DNA of 5,587 nucleotides from Gammaproteobacteria bacterium (lineage in GTDB: Bacteria > Pseudomonadota > Gammaproteobacteria > Burkholderiales > Thiobacillaceae): NCBI GenBank assembly GCA_018820745.1, contig JAHJNP010000044.1:1-5587 (forward strand), written 5' to 3'. The notes under the pieces are model-generated. The model was given only the letters and a program-made list of their open reading frames with translations, was not told where the DNA came from and ran no database searches. Both the position numbers and the translations under genes were made by a program. Below, piece after piece: positions 1 through 5,093 of the stretch; positions within the stretch are counted from its first letter, which is position 1, and each line of letters opens with the position of its first letter.

Positions 1-566
1 CGCTGTTCAACACCGAAACGCTGTTCCGCATCCTGGTCGAGGCGCGCAGCCGCAGCGCCATCGAACCGGTCAAGGCGGCCATCACCCAGCTGCTGAAGCA
101 GCGCCACGACGGCGAGGAAGACGTCACCGTCATCACCCAGGACGCGGTACTCGAAACCTTCGACCGCATCCTGCGCGCACTGACGCTGGGGGTGGCCGGC
201 ATCGCCGCGATCAGTCTGGCAGTGGCGGGCATCCTGGTGATGAACGTGATGCTGGTGGCGGTGGCGCAGCGCACCGCCGAAATCGGCCTGCTGAAAGCAA
301 TCGGCGCGCCGGCCGCCACCATCCGCCAGCTGTTCCTTGCCGAGGCGCTGTGGCTGTCGCTGGCAGGCGCTGCGCTGGGCTTCATGCTGGGACATGCCGG
401 CAGCTGGATGATCCGGCTGGCCTATCCGGTCCTGCCTGCGTGGCCGCCGGCGTGGGCGAGCGTCGCCGGTGTCGCCACCGCGCTCTTGACCGGCATTGTC
501 GCCAGCCTGCTGCCGGCCGCGCGCGCCGCGCGGCTCGATCCGGTGCGGGCGCTGTCAGGCAAATGA
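1..566 (+). CDS. MacB/FtsX-type ABC transporter permease, 3' part (5' end outside window)
   Basis: This is an inner-membrane permease subunit of an ABC exporter of the MacB/LolC/FtsX superfamily. The reading frame is open from the left edge (first full codon at 3) and gives 187 residues before TGA at 564-566. The first ~55 residues look like the end of the periplasmic core domain. They are followed by a hydrophobic segment (visible residues ~60-85), the family's cytoplasmic coupling stretch AEIGLLKAIGAPAATIRQLF, and two more hydrophobic segments. The protein ends with the typical tail PAARAARLDPVRALSGK. The family normally has about 400 residues with one N-terminal and three C-terminal membrane segments, so roughly the first half is missing. 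An internal GTG at 192 could pass for a start but lies inside the domain and is not the real one. The stop overlaps the start of a second permease, so the two are co-translated. The ATPase is presumably upstream. The transported substrate cannot be told. Confidence 0.93.
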   Translation, partial: LFNTETLFRILVEARSRSAIEPVKAAITQLLKQRHDGEEDVTVITQDAVLETFDRILRALTLGVAGIAAISLAVAGILVMNVMLVAVAQRTAEIGLLKAIGAPAATIRQLFLAEALWLSLAGAALGFMLGHAGSWMIRLAYPVLPAWPPAWASVAGVATALLTGIVASLLPAARAARLDPVRALSGK

Positions 567-1762
567 GCTTTGTTGATGCCCTGCGCTTCGCGCGCACCGC
601 GCTCACCGCCCACCGGCTGCGCACTTTTCTGTCGGCATCGGGCATCGCGGTGGGGATCGCGGCAGTGATCCTGCTCACCTCGATCGGCGAGGGCATTCAC
701 CGCTTCGTGCTGTCCGAATTCACCCAGTTCGGCACCCACATCCTCAGCGTCGCACCCGGCAAGACCAGTACCCACGGCACCTCGGTCGGCGCCATCGGCA
801 GCGCGCGCCTGCTCACCATTGACGATGCGCTGGCGCTCAAGACCTCGCGCCATGTCCGCTACAGCAATGCCAGCGTGGTGGGCAACGCCGAGGTGCGCGC
901 GCAGGGCCGCAGCCGCCGGGTGACGGTCTACGGCCAGGGGCCGGACTTCGCACAGGTCTTCAACATGCAGGTCGCGGTCGGCCAGTTCCTGCCCGACGAC
1001 GACCCGCGCAATCCGCGCGCCTACGCCGTGCTGGGCGCCAAGGTGCGCAGCGAACTGTTCGGCAACACAAGCCCGCTCGGCGCCACCCTGCAGGTGGGCA
1101 GCCACCGTTTTCGCGTGATCGGCGTGATGGCACCCCGGGGCCAGGTGCTCGGCTTCGATCTCGACGACACCGTCTACCTGCCGACGGCGCGCGCACTCGA
1201 AGTGTTCAACCGCGAAGGGGTGATGGAAATCCACCTCGCCTACCGACCCAGTGCATCCATCGAGGCCGTGACCGAGGATGCACGGCGCATCCTGGTCGCG
1301 CGCCACGGCCGCGAGGATTTCACCTTGACGCCGCAGCAGCAGATGCTCGACACCCTGGGCACCGTGCTCGACGTGCTCACCTTCGCCGTCGCCGCGCTCG
1401 GCGGCATTTCGCTGCTGGTGGGTGCGGTCGGCATGGTCACCCTGATGCACATCGCGGTGGCCGAGCGCGTCGCCGAAATCGGCCTGCTCACCGCACTGGG
1501 TGCGACGCGGGCACGCATCCGCACCCTCTTCCTGATGGAATCCACCCTGCTGTCCACGCTCGGCGGATTGGGCGGACTCGGACTCGGCGCCGGACTGGCC
1601 TGGCTGCTGAAAACCACGGTCAGCGGCCTGCCGGTGAGCATTTCCTGGGCTTACGCCATCGGCGCACTGGTGGCCTCGGTGCTGATCGGCCTGGCCGCCG
1701 GCGTCGTGCCGGCCATGCGCGCAGCGCAGCTGAATCCAGTGGATGCGTTGCGCGCCGAATAG
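563..1762 (+). CDS. MacB-type ABC transporter permease, complete, second of a tandem pair
   Basis: This 399-residue protein has the full MacB-family architecture. An N-terminal membrane segment (residues ~21-42) ends in the family signature around SIGEG. A periplasmic core domain follows (about 45-260), including the motif LFGNTSPLGATLQVG and then FRVIGVMAPRG. The C-terminal FtsX domain has three hydrophobic segments at ~268-298, 321-349 and 359-385. The coupling stretch AEIGLLTALGATRARIRTLF sits between the first two, and the tail MRAAQLNPVDALRAE is typical. The start is the ATG at 563, which overlaps the previous stop as ATGA; only a weak AGG lies just upstream (557-559), so translation is probably coupled. 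A longer in-frame reading from 350 would run through the previous gene and begins out of family register. By analogy with MacB systems it should work with an ATPase and perhaps a periplasmic adaptor, neither in the window. Two different permeases in a row suggest a heterodimeric exporter. The substrate is unknown. Confidence 0.94.
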   Translation: MSFVDALRFARTALTAHRLRTFLSASGIAVGIAAVILLTSIGEGIHRFVLSEFTQFGTHILSVAPGKTSTHGTSVGAIGSARLLTIDDALALKTSRHVRYSNASVVGNAEVRAQGRSRRVTVYGQGPDFAQVFNMQVAVGQFLPDDDPRNPRAYAVLGAKVRSELFGNTSPLGATLQVGSHRFRVIGVMAPRGQVLGFDLDDTVYLPTARALEVFNREGVMEIHLAYRPSASIEAVTEDARRILVARHGREDFTLTPQQQMLDTLGTVLDVLTFAVAALGGISLLVGAVGMVTLMHIAVAERVAEIGLLTALGATRARIRTLFLMESTLLSTLGGLGGLGLGAGLAWLLKTTVSGLPVSISWAYAIGALVASVLIGLAAGVVPAMRAAQLNPVDALRAE

Positions 1763-1833
1763 CGCCGGTGCCCGGTAGTCGCCTTCACACAAAACACATT
1801 CTCACCCCGGCCGATCAACTTGCCTGATCCCTG

Positions 1834-1864
1834 GCGCCTTGCGGCCTGCCCGGGCCTTTGGCGC
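1834..1864. repeat. Imperfect GC-rich inverted repeat after the permease operon
   Basis: GCGCC at 1834-1838 pairs with GGCGC at 1860-1864, and inside it GGCC at 1843-1846 pairs with GGCC at 1853-1856, separated by a small internal loop. It lies 72 bases after the permease stop. No T-run follows on either strand, so it is not a classical intrinsic terminator. It may be a transcript-end structure or chance in GC-rich DNA. Confidence 0.25.
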
Positions 1865-1902
1865 GCGATGGACGTTTGGCCTGCAAAACAAGCGAACTTC
1901 AC

Positions 1903-1910
1903 CTATATAA
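1903..1910 (+). promoter_or_regulatory. Candidate -10 element of the BON lipoprotein promoter
   Basis: The sequence CTATATAA is the only strongly AT-rich element in an otherwise GC-rich 271-base gap, and it lies 124 bases before the lipoprotein start. It resembles the CTATACT-type extended -10 favoured by sigma-S and also fits a sigma-70 TATAAT. The best -35 at a normal distance is TGCAAA (1882-1887, 16-base spacer, only 3 of 6 matches). A weak -35 with a good -10 is compatible with a stationary-phase or stress promoter, but this is inference. Transcription would start near 1917 and give a leader of about 115 bases. Confidence 0.35.
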
Positions 1911-1980
1911 AGAGATGACGCTGAAGCCTGATCTTTGTCTGCGCGGCCGACCCGACAGGCTTCCCCGTTCGAAGTGCCCA

Positions 1981-2000
1981 GCATGCGAAACAGCGCATGC
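1981..2000 (+). repeat. Perfect 7-bp inverted repeat in the lipoprotein leader
   Basis: GCATGCG at 1981-1987 and CGCATGC at 1994-2000 are exact reverse complements around a six-base loop AAACAG. They lie 22 bases upstream of the ribosome binding site of the BON gene. Because GCATGC is itself palindromic, the same bases also form a direct repeat of GCATGCG with a 14-base period (1981 and 1995). It could be an mRNA hairpin in the 5' leader or a double operator site. There is no T-run, so it is not a terminator. Confidence 0.5.
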
Positions 2001-2022
2001 GTTCAACCTCTTTTCATCCTTC

Positions 2023-2027
2023 AGGAG
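2023..2027 (+). promoter_or_regulatory. Ribosome binding site of the BON lipoprotein gene
   Basis: AGGAG lies six bases upstream of the ATG at 2034. This Shine-Dalgarno match decides the start. The frame stays open upstream to a TTG at 1935, but that would put 33 extra residues in front of the signal peptide. Confidence 0.8.
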
Positions 2028-2033
2028 AGCCCC

Positions 2034-2435
2034 ATGAAAAACGTATCCAGCATTGCAGCGATCGCCCTTGCTTCAAGCCTTGCCCTGGTCGCCACCGGTT
2101 GCGACCGCAAGCCCGCAGACCAGACTGCCGGTGAAAAAATGGACGAGGCCGCCGCGGACAGCCGAAGCGCGGTCAGTGGCATGGGCGACACGATGGAACG
2201 CAAGGCCGATCAGGCAGGCCAGGCCATCGATGACGCCTCGATCACCGCGGCGATCAAAGGAAAATACCTGGTTGATGACACGCTCAAAGGCCTGGAGATC
2301 TCGGTCGACACCGAACAGGGGGTCGTGACGCTGAGCGGCCCGGTACAGAGCGACACGGCCAAGGAACTCGCCACTCAGATTGCGCAGGGCGTTGAAGGGG
2401 TGGTGCGCGTGGACAACCAGCTCACGGTCCAATAA
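2034..2435 (+). CDS. BON-domain lipoprotein (small periplasmic/envelope protein)
   Basis: This 133-residue protein begins with a lipoprotein signal peptide: MKN, a hydrophobic core at residues 7-20, and a lipobox ATGC with the lipidated cysteine at residue 23. An acidic, Ala/Asp/Gln-rich linker follows (about 24-65) and is probably helical. A single BON domain occupies about 66-133, with the family pattern of DDASITAAIK, then EISVDTEQGVVTLSG, then GVEGVVRVDNQLTV. BON domains occur in OsmY (two copies), in the lipoprotein DolP/YraP (two copies) and in many single-domain lipoproteins; they are linked to phospholipid binding and envelope stability. The exact role here is inferred. Asp at +2 after the cysteine is the residue that, in E. 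coli, favours retention in the inner membrane over Lol export. The gene stands alone, with its own leader and a good ribosome binding site, and faces a convergent gene downstream. Confidence 0.9.
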   Translation: MKNVSSIAAIALASSLALVATGCDRKPADQTAGEKMDEAAADSRSAVSGMGDTMERKADQAGQAIDDASITAAIKGKYLVDDTLKGLEISVDTEQGVVTLSGPVQSDTAKELATQIAQGVEGVVRVDNQLTVQ

Positions 2436-2462
2436 TCAGTCCGACACGACGCGCGCGCAATG

Positions 2463-2501
2463 CGCGGGGGGGCTGCGTGGCTCACTCCCCGCTGCCCCGC
2501 G
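2463..2501. repeat. GC-rich inverted repeat between convergent genes, possible weak terminator
   Basis: CGCGGGG at 2463-2469 is the exact reverse complement of CCCCGCG at 2495-2501. An alternative pairing of GCGGGG (2464-2469) uses CCCCGC at 2487-2492. The region carries a run of seven G (2466-2472). It lies in the 83-base gap between the stops of the BON gene and the convergent hypothetical gene. No real T-run follows on either strand (only TTT on plus), so intrinsic termination is doubtful. This is the only structure seen in that gap. Confidence 0.3.
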
Positions 2502-2518
2502 GAGGCATTTCCCTTGGC

Positions 2519-2827
2519 TCAGGCCTCATACCCTTCACGGTGCGTCGCATTGATCGTGCGCAGCAGTTCGCGGAACGGAATGCTGCGCTCGTGTTGCTTG
2601 AACAGGGGCATGAAGGCCAGATCCCCGCCCTGGCCCACGCCGCTGTATTTGCCCGACGTCATCGACTCGTGCAATTCGCGCAGCATCGAATCCAGCGTGT
2701 CGAGATACGGCGTATAGGTGGCGGCCTCGTCGTCGTCGTGTTCCAGGCACGCACGCAGTTCGTCGACTTCGTACACCGCCTCGTGCACCAGGTCGATCAG
2801 TTCATTGAGGTCTTTGGCTTTTTTCAT
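2519..2827 (-). CDS. Hypothetical protein, 102 residues, family not recognised
   Basis: I do not recognise this family. The start at 2827 gives a protein beginning MKKAKDLNELIDLVHEAV. Residues 5-30 look like an amphipathic helix rich in Leu, Glu and Asp. An acidic patch DDDE is at 31-34, a second helical stretch runs about 40-57 (YLDTLDSMLRELHESM), and a Gly-rich loop KYSGVGQGGD is at 60-69. A basic C-terminal helix, ERSIPFRELLRTINATHREG, ends the protein. There is no signal peptide, no membrane segment and only one cysteine (27), so a small cytosolic protein is likely. Evidence that it is real: protein-like composition in this frame, the helical pattern, and a gap between flanking genes that it fills exactly. 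The start has only a weak GAAG nine bases upstream. The frame stays open upstream past the ada promoter, but those residues look non-coding. It is divergent from ada and convergent with the BON gene. Confidence 0.72.
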   Translation of the reverse strand: MKKAKDLNELIDLVHEAVYEVDELRACLEHDDDEAATYTPYLDTLDSMLRELHESMTSGKYSGVGQGGDLAFMPLFKQHERSIPFRELLRTINATHREGYEA

Positions 2828-2859
2828 GTTCGTGTGCTTCGGGACAAAACGTAAGGATA

Positions 2860-2873
2860 CCGCCGCTCGGCGG
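2860..2873. repeat. Short GC hairpin upstream of the hypothetical gene
   Basis: CCGCC at 2860-2864 and GGCGG at 2869-2873 pair around a four-base loop GCTC. It sits between the divergent hypothetical and ada genes, about 33 bases before the start of the minus-strand gene. On that strand it is followed by TATCCT (2859-2854), which might be a -10 element without a convincing -35. Function unknown. Confidence 0.25.
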
Positions 2874-2892
2874 GCGATGCGACAGGCTGCGT

Positions 2893-2905
2893 AATTTGAG
2901 CGCAA
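2893..2905 (+). promoter_or_regulatory. Ada box (binding site for methylated Ada)
   Basis: AATTTGAGCGCAA matches the E. coli ada promoter site AATTAAAGCGCAA at 11 of 13 positions and fits the known A-box/B-box form AAT-N6-GCAA exactly (AAT 2893-2895, GCAA 2902-2905). It lies 70 bases upstream of the chosen ada start and about 15 bases upstream of a -35-like TTGCGG. This is the expected place for an activator that recruits RNA polymerase from just upstream of the promoter. In E. coli, Ada methylated on its N-terminal cysteine binds here and activates its own gene. The site is also 66 bases from the start of the divergent minus-strand gene. Confidence 0.75.
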
Positions 2906-2920
2906 GTTTCGGATTGCAGG

Positions 2921-2947
2921 TTGCGGCAAGCCGGTGAACACTATGCT
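2921..2947 (+). promoter_or_regulatory. ada: Candidate ada promoter (-35 and -10)
   Basis: TTGCGG at 2921-2926 and TATGCT at 2942-2947 form a weak sigma-70-type promoter with a 15-base spacer. Poor match and short spacing are expected for a promoter that depends on an activator, and the Ada box sits directly upstream. Transcription would start near 2954, downstream of the GTG at 2934 and the ATG at 2943, which argues against those as starts and for ATG 2976. Confidence 0.5.
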
Positions 2948-2975
2948 TCTTCCCGGCCCAACCGGATCGCCCGCC

Positions 2976-4070
2976 ATGAATGCCGAACGTGTCACCCCCC
3001 CGCCGAACGCTGCCCCGATGGAGGCTGCGCAGCTCGCTGAACAACGCTGGCAGGCTGTCGTCCGCCGCGATCCTCAGGCGGATGGCGAATTCGTATACGC
3101 GGTCAGAACCACCGGCGTGGTCTGCCGCCCTTCCTGCCCCTCGCGCGCTGCCAAGCGGCAGAACGTGGAATTCTTCGAATCGGCTGAGCTTGCCGTGGCG
3201 GCAGGCTATCGGCCCTGCCAACGCTGCCGGCCCGATGCCATTTCGTTGCAGCAAAGATGGACCGAACGGGTGCTTGAGGCCTGTCGGGCCATCGAGCAGA
3301 ATCCGTCGGCGCTGACGCTTGACCAGCTTGCACAGCAGGCGGGGACCAGCGCGCATCATTTCCAGCGCAGGTTCAAGGCGGTGACCGGACTCAGCCCCAA
3401 GGCCTATCACAAGGCTGCTCAGGCCAGACGGATGCGCACCGCGTTGCAATCCGCGCAGTCGGTGACCGAGGCCATCTATGAGGCCGGATTCAATTCGTCT
3501 GGACGCTTCTACGAAGACGCGCCCGCCCTTCTCGGCATGTCGCCCGGCAGCTATCGCAAGGGCGGTGTGGGCGAGCACCTCCGCTATGCTATCGAGTCCT
3601 GTACGCTGGGACGGGTCATCGTCGCCGCCACCCGCAAGGGGATATGCGCCATTGAGTTCGACGAATCGGCCCAGGCGCTGGAAGCGCGCATCCGGGAGCG
3701 CTTTCCGCAGGCGCAGTTCGAGCCGGTCGACGCCGAATTCCAGCAGTGGATCGCCCAGGTGCTGCGTTACATCGCGCAACCGCTCAGCGTACTCGATCTA
3801 CCACTGGACGTGCAAGGCACGGTCTTCCAACGCCGCGTCTGGCAAGCCCTGCAGGCGATCCCCGCGGGCCAGACCGCCAGCTACGCCGAGATTGCCGAGC
3901 GCATCGGACAACCCAAGGCATTCCGCGCGGTGGCGCATGCCTGTGCGGGCAACCCCGTGGCGGTGGCGATTCCATGCCACCGCGCCGTGCGTGCGGATGG
4001 ACGCCTGGCGGGATACCGCTGGGGCATCGCGCGCAAGGCGGAATTACTGCGGCGGGAAAACGAGGAATGA
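2976..4070 (+). CDS. ada: Ada: bifunctional methylphosphotriester / O6-methylguanine-DNA methyltransferase and transcriptional activator
   Basis: This 364-residue protein has the complete E. coli-type Ada architecture. The N-terminal Ada domain has four zinc-binding cysteines at 50, 54 (GVVCRPSCPSR), 81 and 84 (RPCQRCRPD), equivalent to E. coli Cys38, 42, 69 and 72; Cys50 should accept methyl groups from phosphotriesters and switch the protein to an activator. An AraC-type helix-turn-helix domain follows at about 100-195 (TLDQLAQQAGTSAHHFQRRF and the second helix pair near YEAGFNSSGRFYED). The C-terminal alkyltransferase domain has the active-site motif IPCHR with Cys334, then GRLAGYRWG. The suicidal transfer repairs O6-methylguanine and O4-methylthymine. 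ATG 2976 is chosen because the inferred transcript starts near 2954; ATG 3018 (350 residues) fits the length of the E. coli N-terminus better, and neither has a good ribosome binding site. The gene is alone, without alkB behind it. An Ada box upstream indicates autoregulation. Confidence 0.96.
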   Translation: MNAERVTPPPNAAPMEAAQLAEQRWQAVVRRDPQADGEFVYAVRTTGVVCRPSCPSRAAKRQNVEFFESAELAVAAGYRPCQRCRPDAISLQQRWTERVLEACRAIEQNPSALTLDQLAQQAGTSAHHFQRRFKAVTGLSPKAYHKAAQARRMRTALQSAQSVTEAIYEAGFNSSGRFYEDAPALLGMSPGSYRKGGVGEHLRYAIESCTLGRVIVAATRKGICAIEFDESAQALEARIRERFPQAQFEPVDAEFQQWIAQVLRYIAQPLSVLDLPLDVQGTVFQRRVWQALQAIPAGQTASYAEIAERIGQPKAFRAVAHACAGNPVAVAIPCHRAVRADGRLAGYRWGIARKAELLRRENEE

Positions 4071-4091
4071 GCGTCCCGCCTGCCAAACCTC

Positions 4092-4112
4092 AAAAAAAGA
4101 GCCTGTCGCAGG
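4092..4112 (-). terminator. Possible second, weak terminator behind hdrB
   Basis: On the minus strand a short stem CCTG-CGA-CAGG (4112-4102) is followed after three bases by seven T (4098-4092). The stem has only four pairs, so by itself it is weak. It lies directly behind the strong terminator and could act as a backup. Confidence 0.3.
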
Positions 4113-4120
4113 ATTCCGGG

Positions 4121-4149
4121 ACAAAAAAACAGGGGCTCTCGCCCCTGTT
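4121..4149 (-). terminator. Rho-independent terminator of the hdrCB operon
   Basis: A perfect 9-bp stem is formed by AACAGGGGC (4128-4136) and GCCCCTGTT (4141-4149) with a four-base loop TCTC. On the minus strand it is followed by a run of seven T (plus-strand A-run 4123-4129), the classical intrinsic terminator form. It starts 19 bases after the hdrB-like stop. The plus strand has only TT after the stem, so it is weak or inactive for the converging ada gene. Confidence 0.9.
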
Positions 4150-4168
4150 CGTCCGTGCCTGATACGAC

Positions 4169-5080
4169 TCAGCGCTTGACCGGCTTGGCGGCGATTTCTT
4201 CCAGCCGGCGTGCCTTGATGACCTGGCCGTTGAGCGCGGCATCCTTGGCACTGCCGCCGTAGGCCACCACCATCAGCTGACTGTAGTACATCACCGGGAT
4301 GTCGAACTTGGTGCCGTAGCGCTTGTTGATCTGGCCCTGATAGATCTCGACGTTGGCCTGGCACAGCGGGCATGGCGTCACAATCATTTCGGCACCGTGG
4401 TCGTAGGCCGACTCGACGATGTCCTTGATCTGCGCCTGCGCCTTCTCGGGCTCGGAGAACGCCAGCGCGCCGCCGCAGCAGGTCACCTTCTGCTCGTATT
4501 CCGGGATCGATTCGGCGCCGACCATTTCGACCATCTTGTCGAGGTAGACGGGATTCTCGAACGATTCGCCAGCGACGCCGAACGGGCGGTTGGTCTGGCA
4601 GCCGACATAGCCGGCGATCTTGACGCCTTCGAGCGGCCGCACGACGTGCTTCGCCATTTCCTCGAAGCCGAGGTCCTCGATCAGCACTTCGACCATGTGA
4701 CGGACGTTGGGCATATCGTTGATGGTGAGGCCCGCTTCCTTTAGCGCTTCGCGGGTGTCGGACATCAGCGTGTCGGAGTGCGTCAGCCGCTCGCGCGTCT
4801 CGCGTGCGCCCAGCCAGCAGGCGGCGCAGGTGGCGACGATTTCCTGCCCCGGCAGGTGCTGCTCGGACAGGGCGAAGTTGCGCGCATTCAGCACGTGGCG
4901 CGGCAGTTCGCCCGCCTCGGCGTAGCCGATCGACGCGCCGCAGCAGTTCCAGTCGGGAATCTCGGTCAGCTTGACGTCGAGCGTCTTGCACATCGACTCG
5001 ACCGAGGTGAGGTAGTTGGAGGCGGAAGCACCCTTCTGCGACGAGCAGCCGGGGTAGAACGCGTATTCATGTTTGGCCAT
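4169..5080 (-). CDS. hdrB: HdrB-like protein (heterodisulfide reductase subunit B family, two CCG domains)
   Basis: This 303-residue soluble protein belongs to the HdrB family. It has two complete cysteine-rich CCG motifs: Cys12, Cys46-Cys47, Cys85 and Cys88 (YPGCSSQ, WNCCGAS, TCAACW), and Cys161, Cys201-Cys202, Cys237 and Cys240 (GYVGCQTNRPFG, VTCCGGALAF, TPCPLCQ). In methanogen HdrB these ten cysteines bind two non-cubane [4Fe-4S] clusters that cleave a disulfide substrate. Length matches the family (about 290-300). There is no signal peptide or membrane helix, so it is cytoplasmic. It begins with MAKHEYAFYPGC at an ATG with an excellent ribosome binding site and follows the hdrC-like gene by ten bases. 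It is the last gene of the operon. In bacteria such HdrCB pairs occur in the sulfur-oxidising sHdr complex, in flavin-linked Hdr complexes and in respiratory thiol/quinone modules. Which of these applies cannot be told from the window. Confidence 0.9.
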   Translation of the reverse strand: MAKHEYAFYPGCSSQKGASASNYLTSVESMCKTLDVKLTEIPDWNCCGASIGYAEAGELPRHVLNARNFALSEQHLPGQEIVATCAACWLGARETRERLTHSDTLMSDTREALKEAGLTINDMPNVRHMVEVLIEDLGFEEMAKHVVRPLEGVKIAGYVGCQTNRPFGVAGESFENPVYLDKMVEMVGAESIPEYEQKVTCCGGALAFSEPEKAQAQIKDIVESAYDHGAEMIVTPCPLCQANVEIYQGQINKRYGTKFDIPVMYYSQLMVVAYGGSAKDAALNGQVIKARRLEEIAAKPVKR

Positions 5081-5093
5081 ATTTGTCTCCTCA
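5081..5093 (-). promoter_or_regulatory. hdrC stop / hdrB ribosome binding site junction
   Basis: On the minus strand the hdrC-like stop TGA (5093-5091) overlaps the Shine-Dalgarno GAGGAG (5092-5087), which sits six bases before the hdrB-like ATG (5080-5078). This arrangement supports translational coupling and equal production of the two subunits. It also fixes the hdrB start. Confidence 0.85.

Noticed and set aside
422..1792. A 456-codon open frame on the minus strand
   Set aside because: It lies antisense to the two permease genes, and its translation is rich in His, Gln, Gly and Ala with no membrane or domain pattern. It is a typical shadow of GC-rich coding DNA.
1876..1893. Possible sigma-54 promoter (TGGC near 1877, GC near 1892)
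   Set aside because: The GG and GC pairs are 14 bases apart, not the required 12, and the flanking bases do not match.
1893..1924. Sigma-E-like -35 (CGAACTT at 1893-1899) before the BON lipoprotein gene
   Set aside because: Six of seven bases match the -35 consensus, and BON lipoproteins can be sigma-E controlled, but no TCTGA-like -10 occurs at the required distance (about 15-17 bases).
1935..2033. Upstream TTG start for the BON protein
   Set aside because: It would bury the lipoprotein signal peptide behind 33 residues and ignores the AGGAG directly before ATG 2034.
2802..3779. A 325-codon open frame on the minus strand
   Set aside because: It is antisense to the ada coding region and runs over the Ada box; the plus-strand frame carries all Ada motifs.
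3478..4179. A 233-codon plus-strand open frame inside ada
   Set aside because: Its translation is Arg/Ser/Pro-rich and it lies out of frame with the alkyltransferase domain; no start signal.
4044..4991. A 315-codon open frame on the minus strand overlapping hdrB in another frame
   Set aside because: Its translation is Arg/Ala/Gly-rich and without motifs, while the other frame on the same strand holds both CCG motifs and a strong ribosome binding site. It also runs through the terminator.
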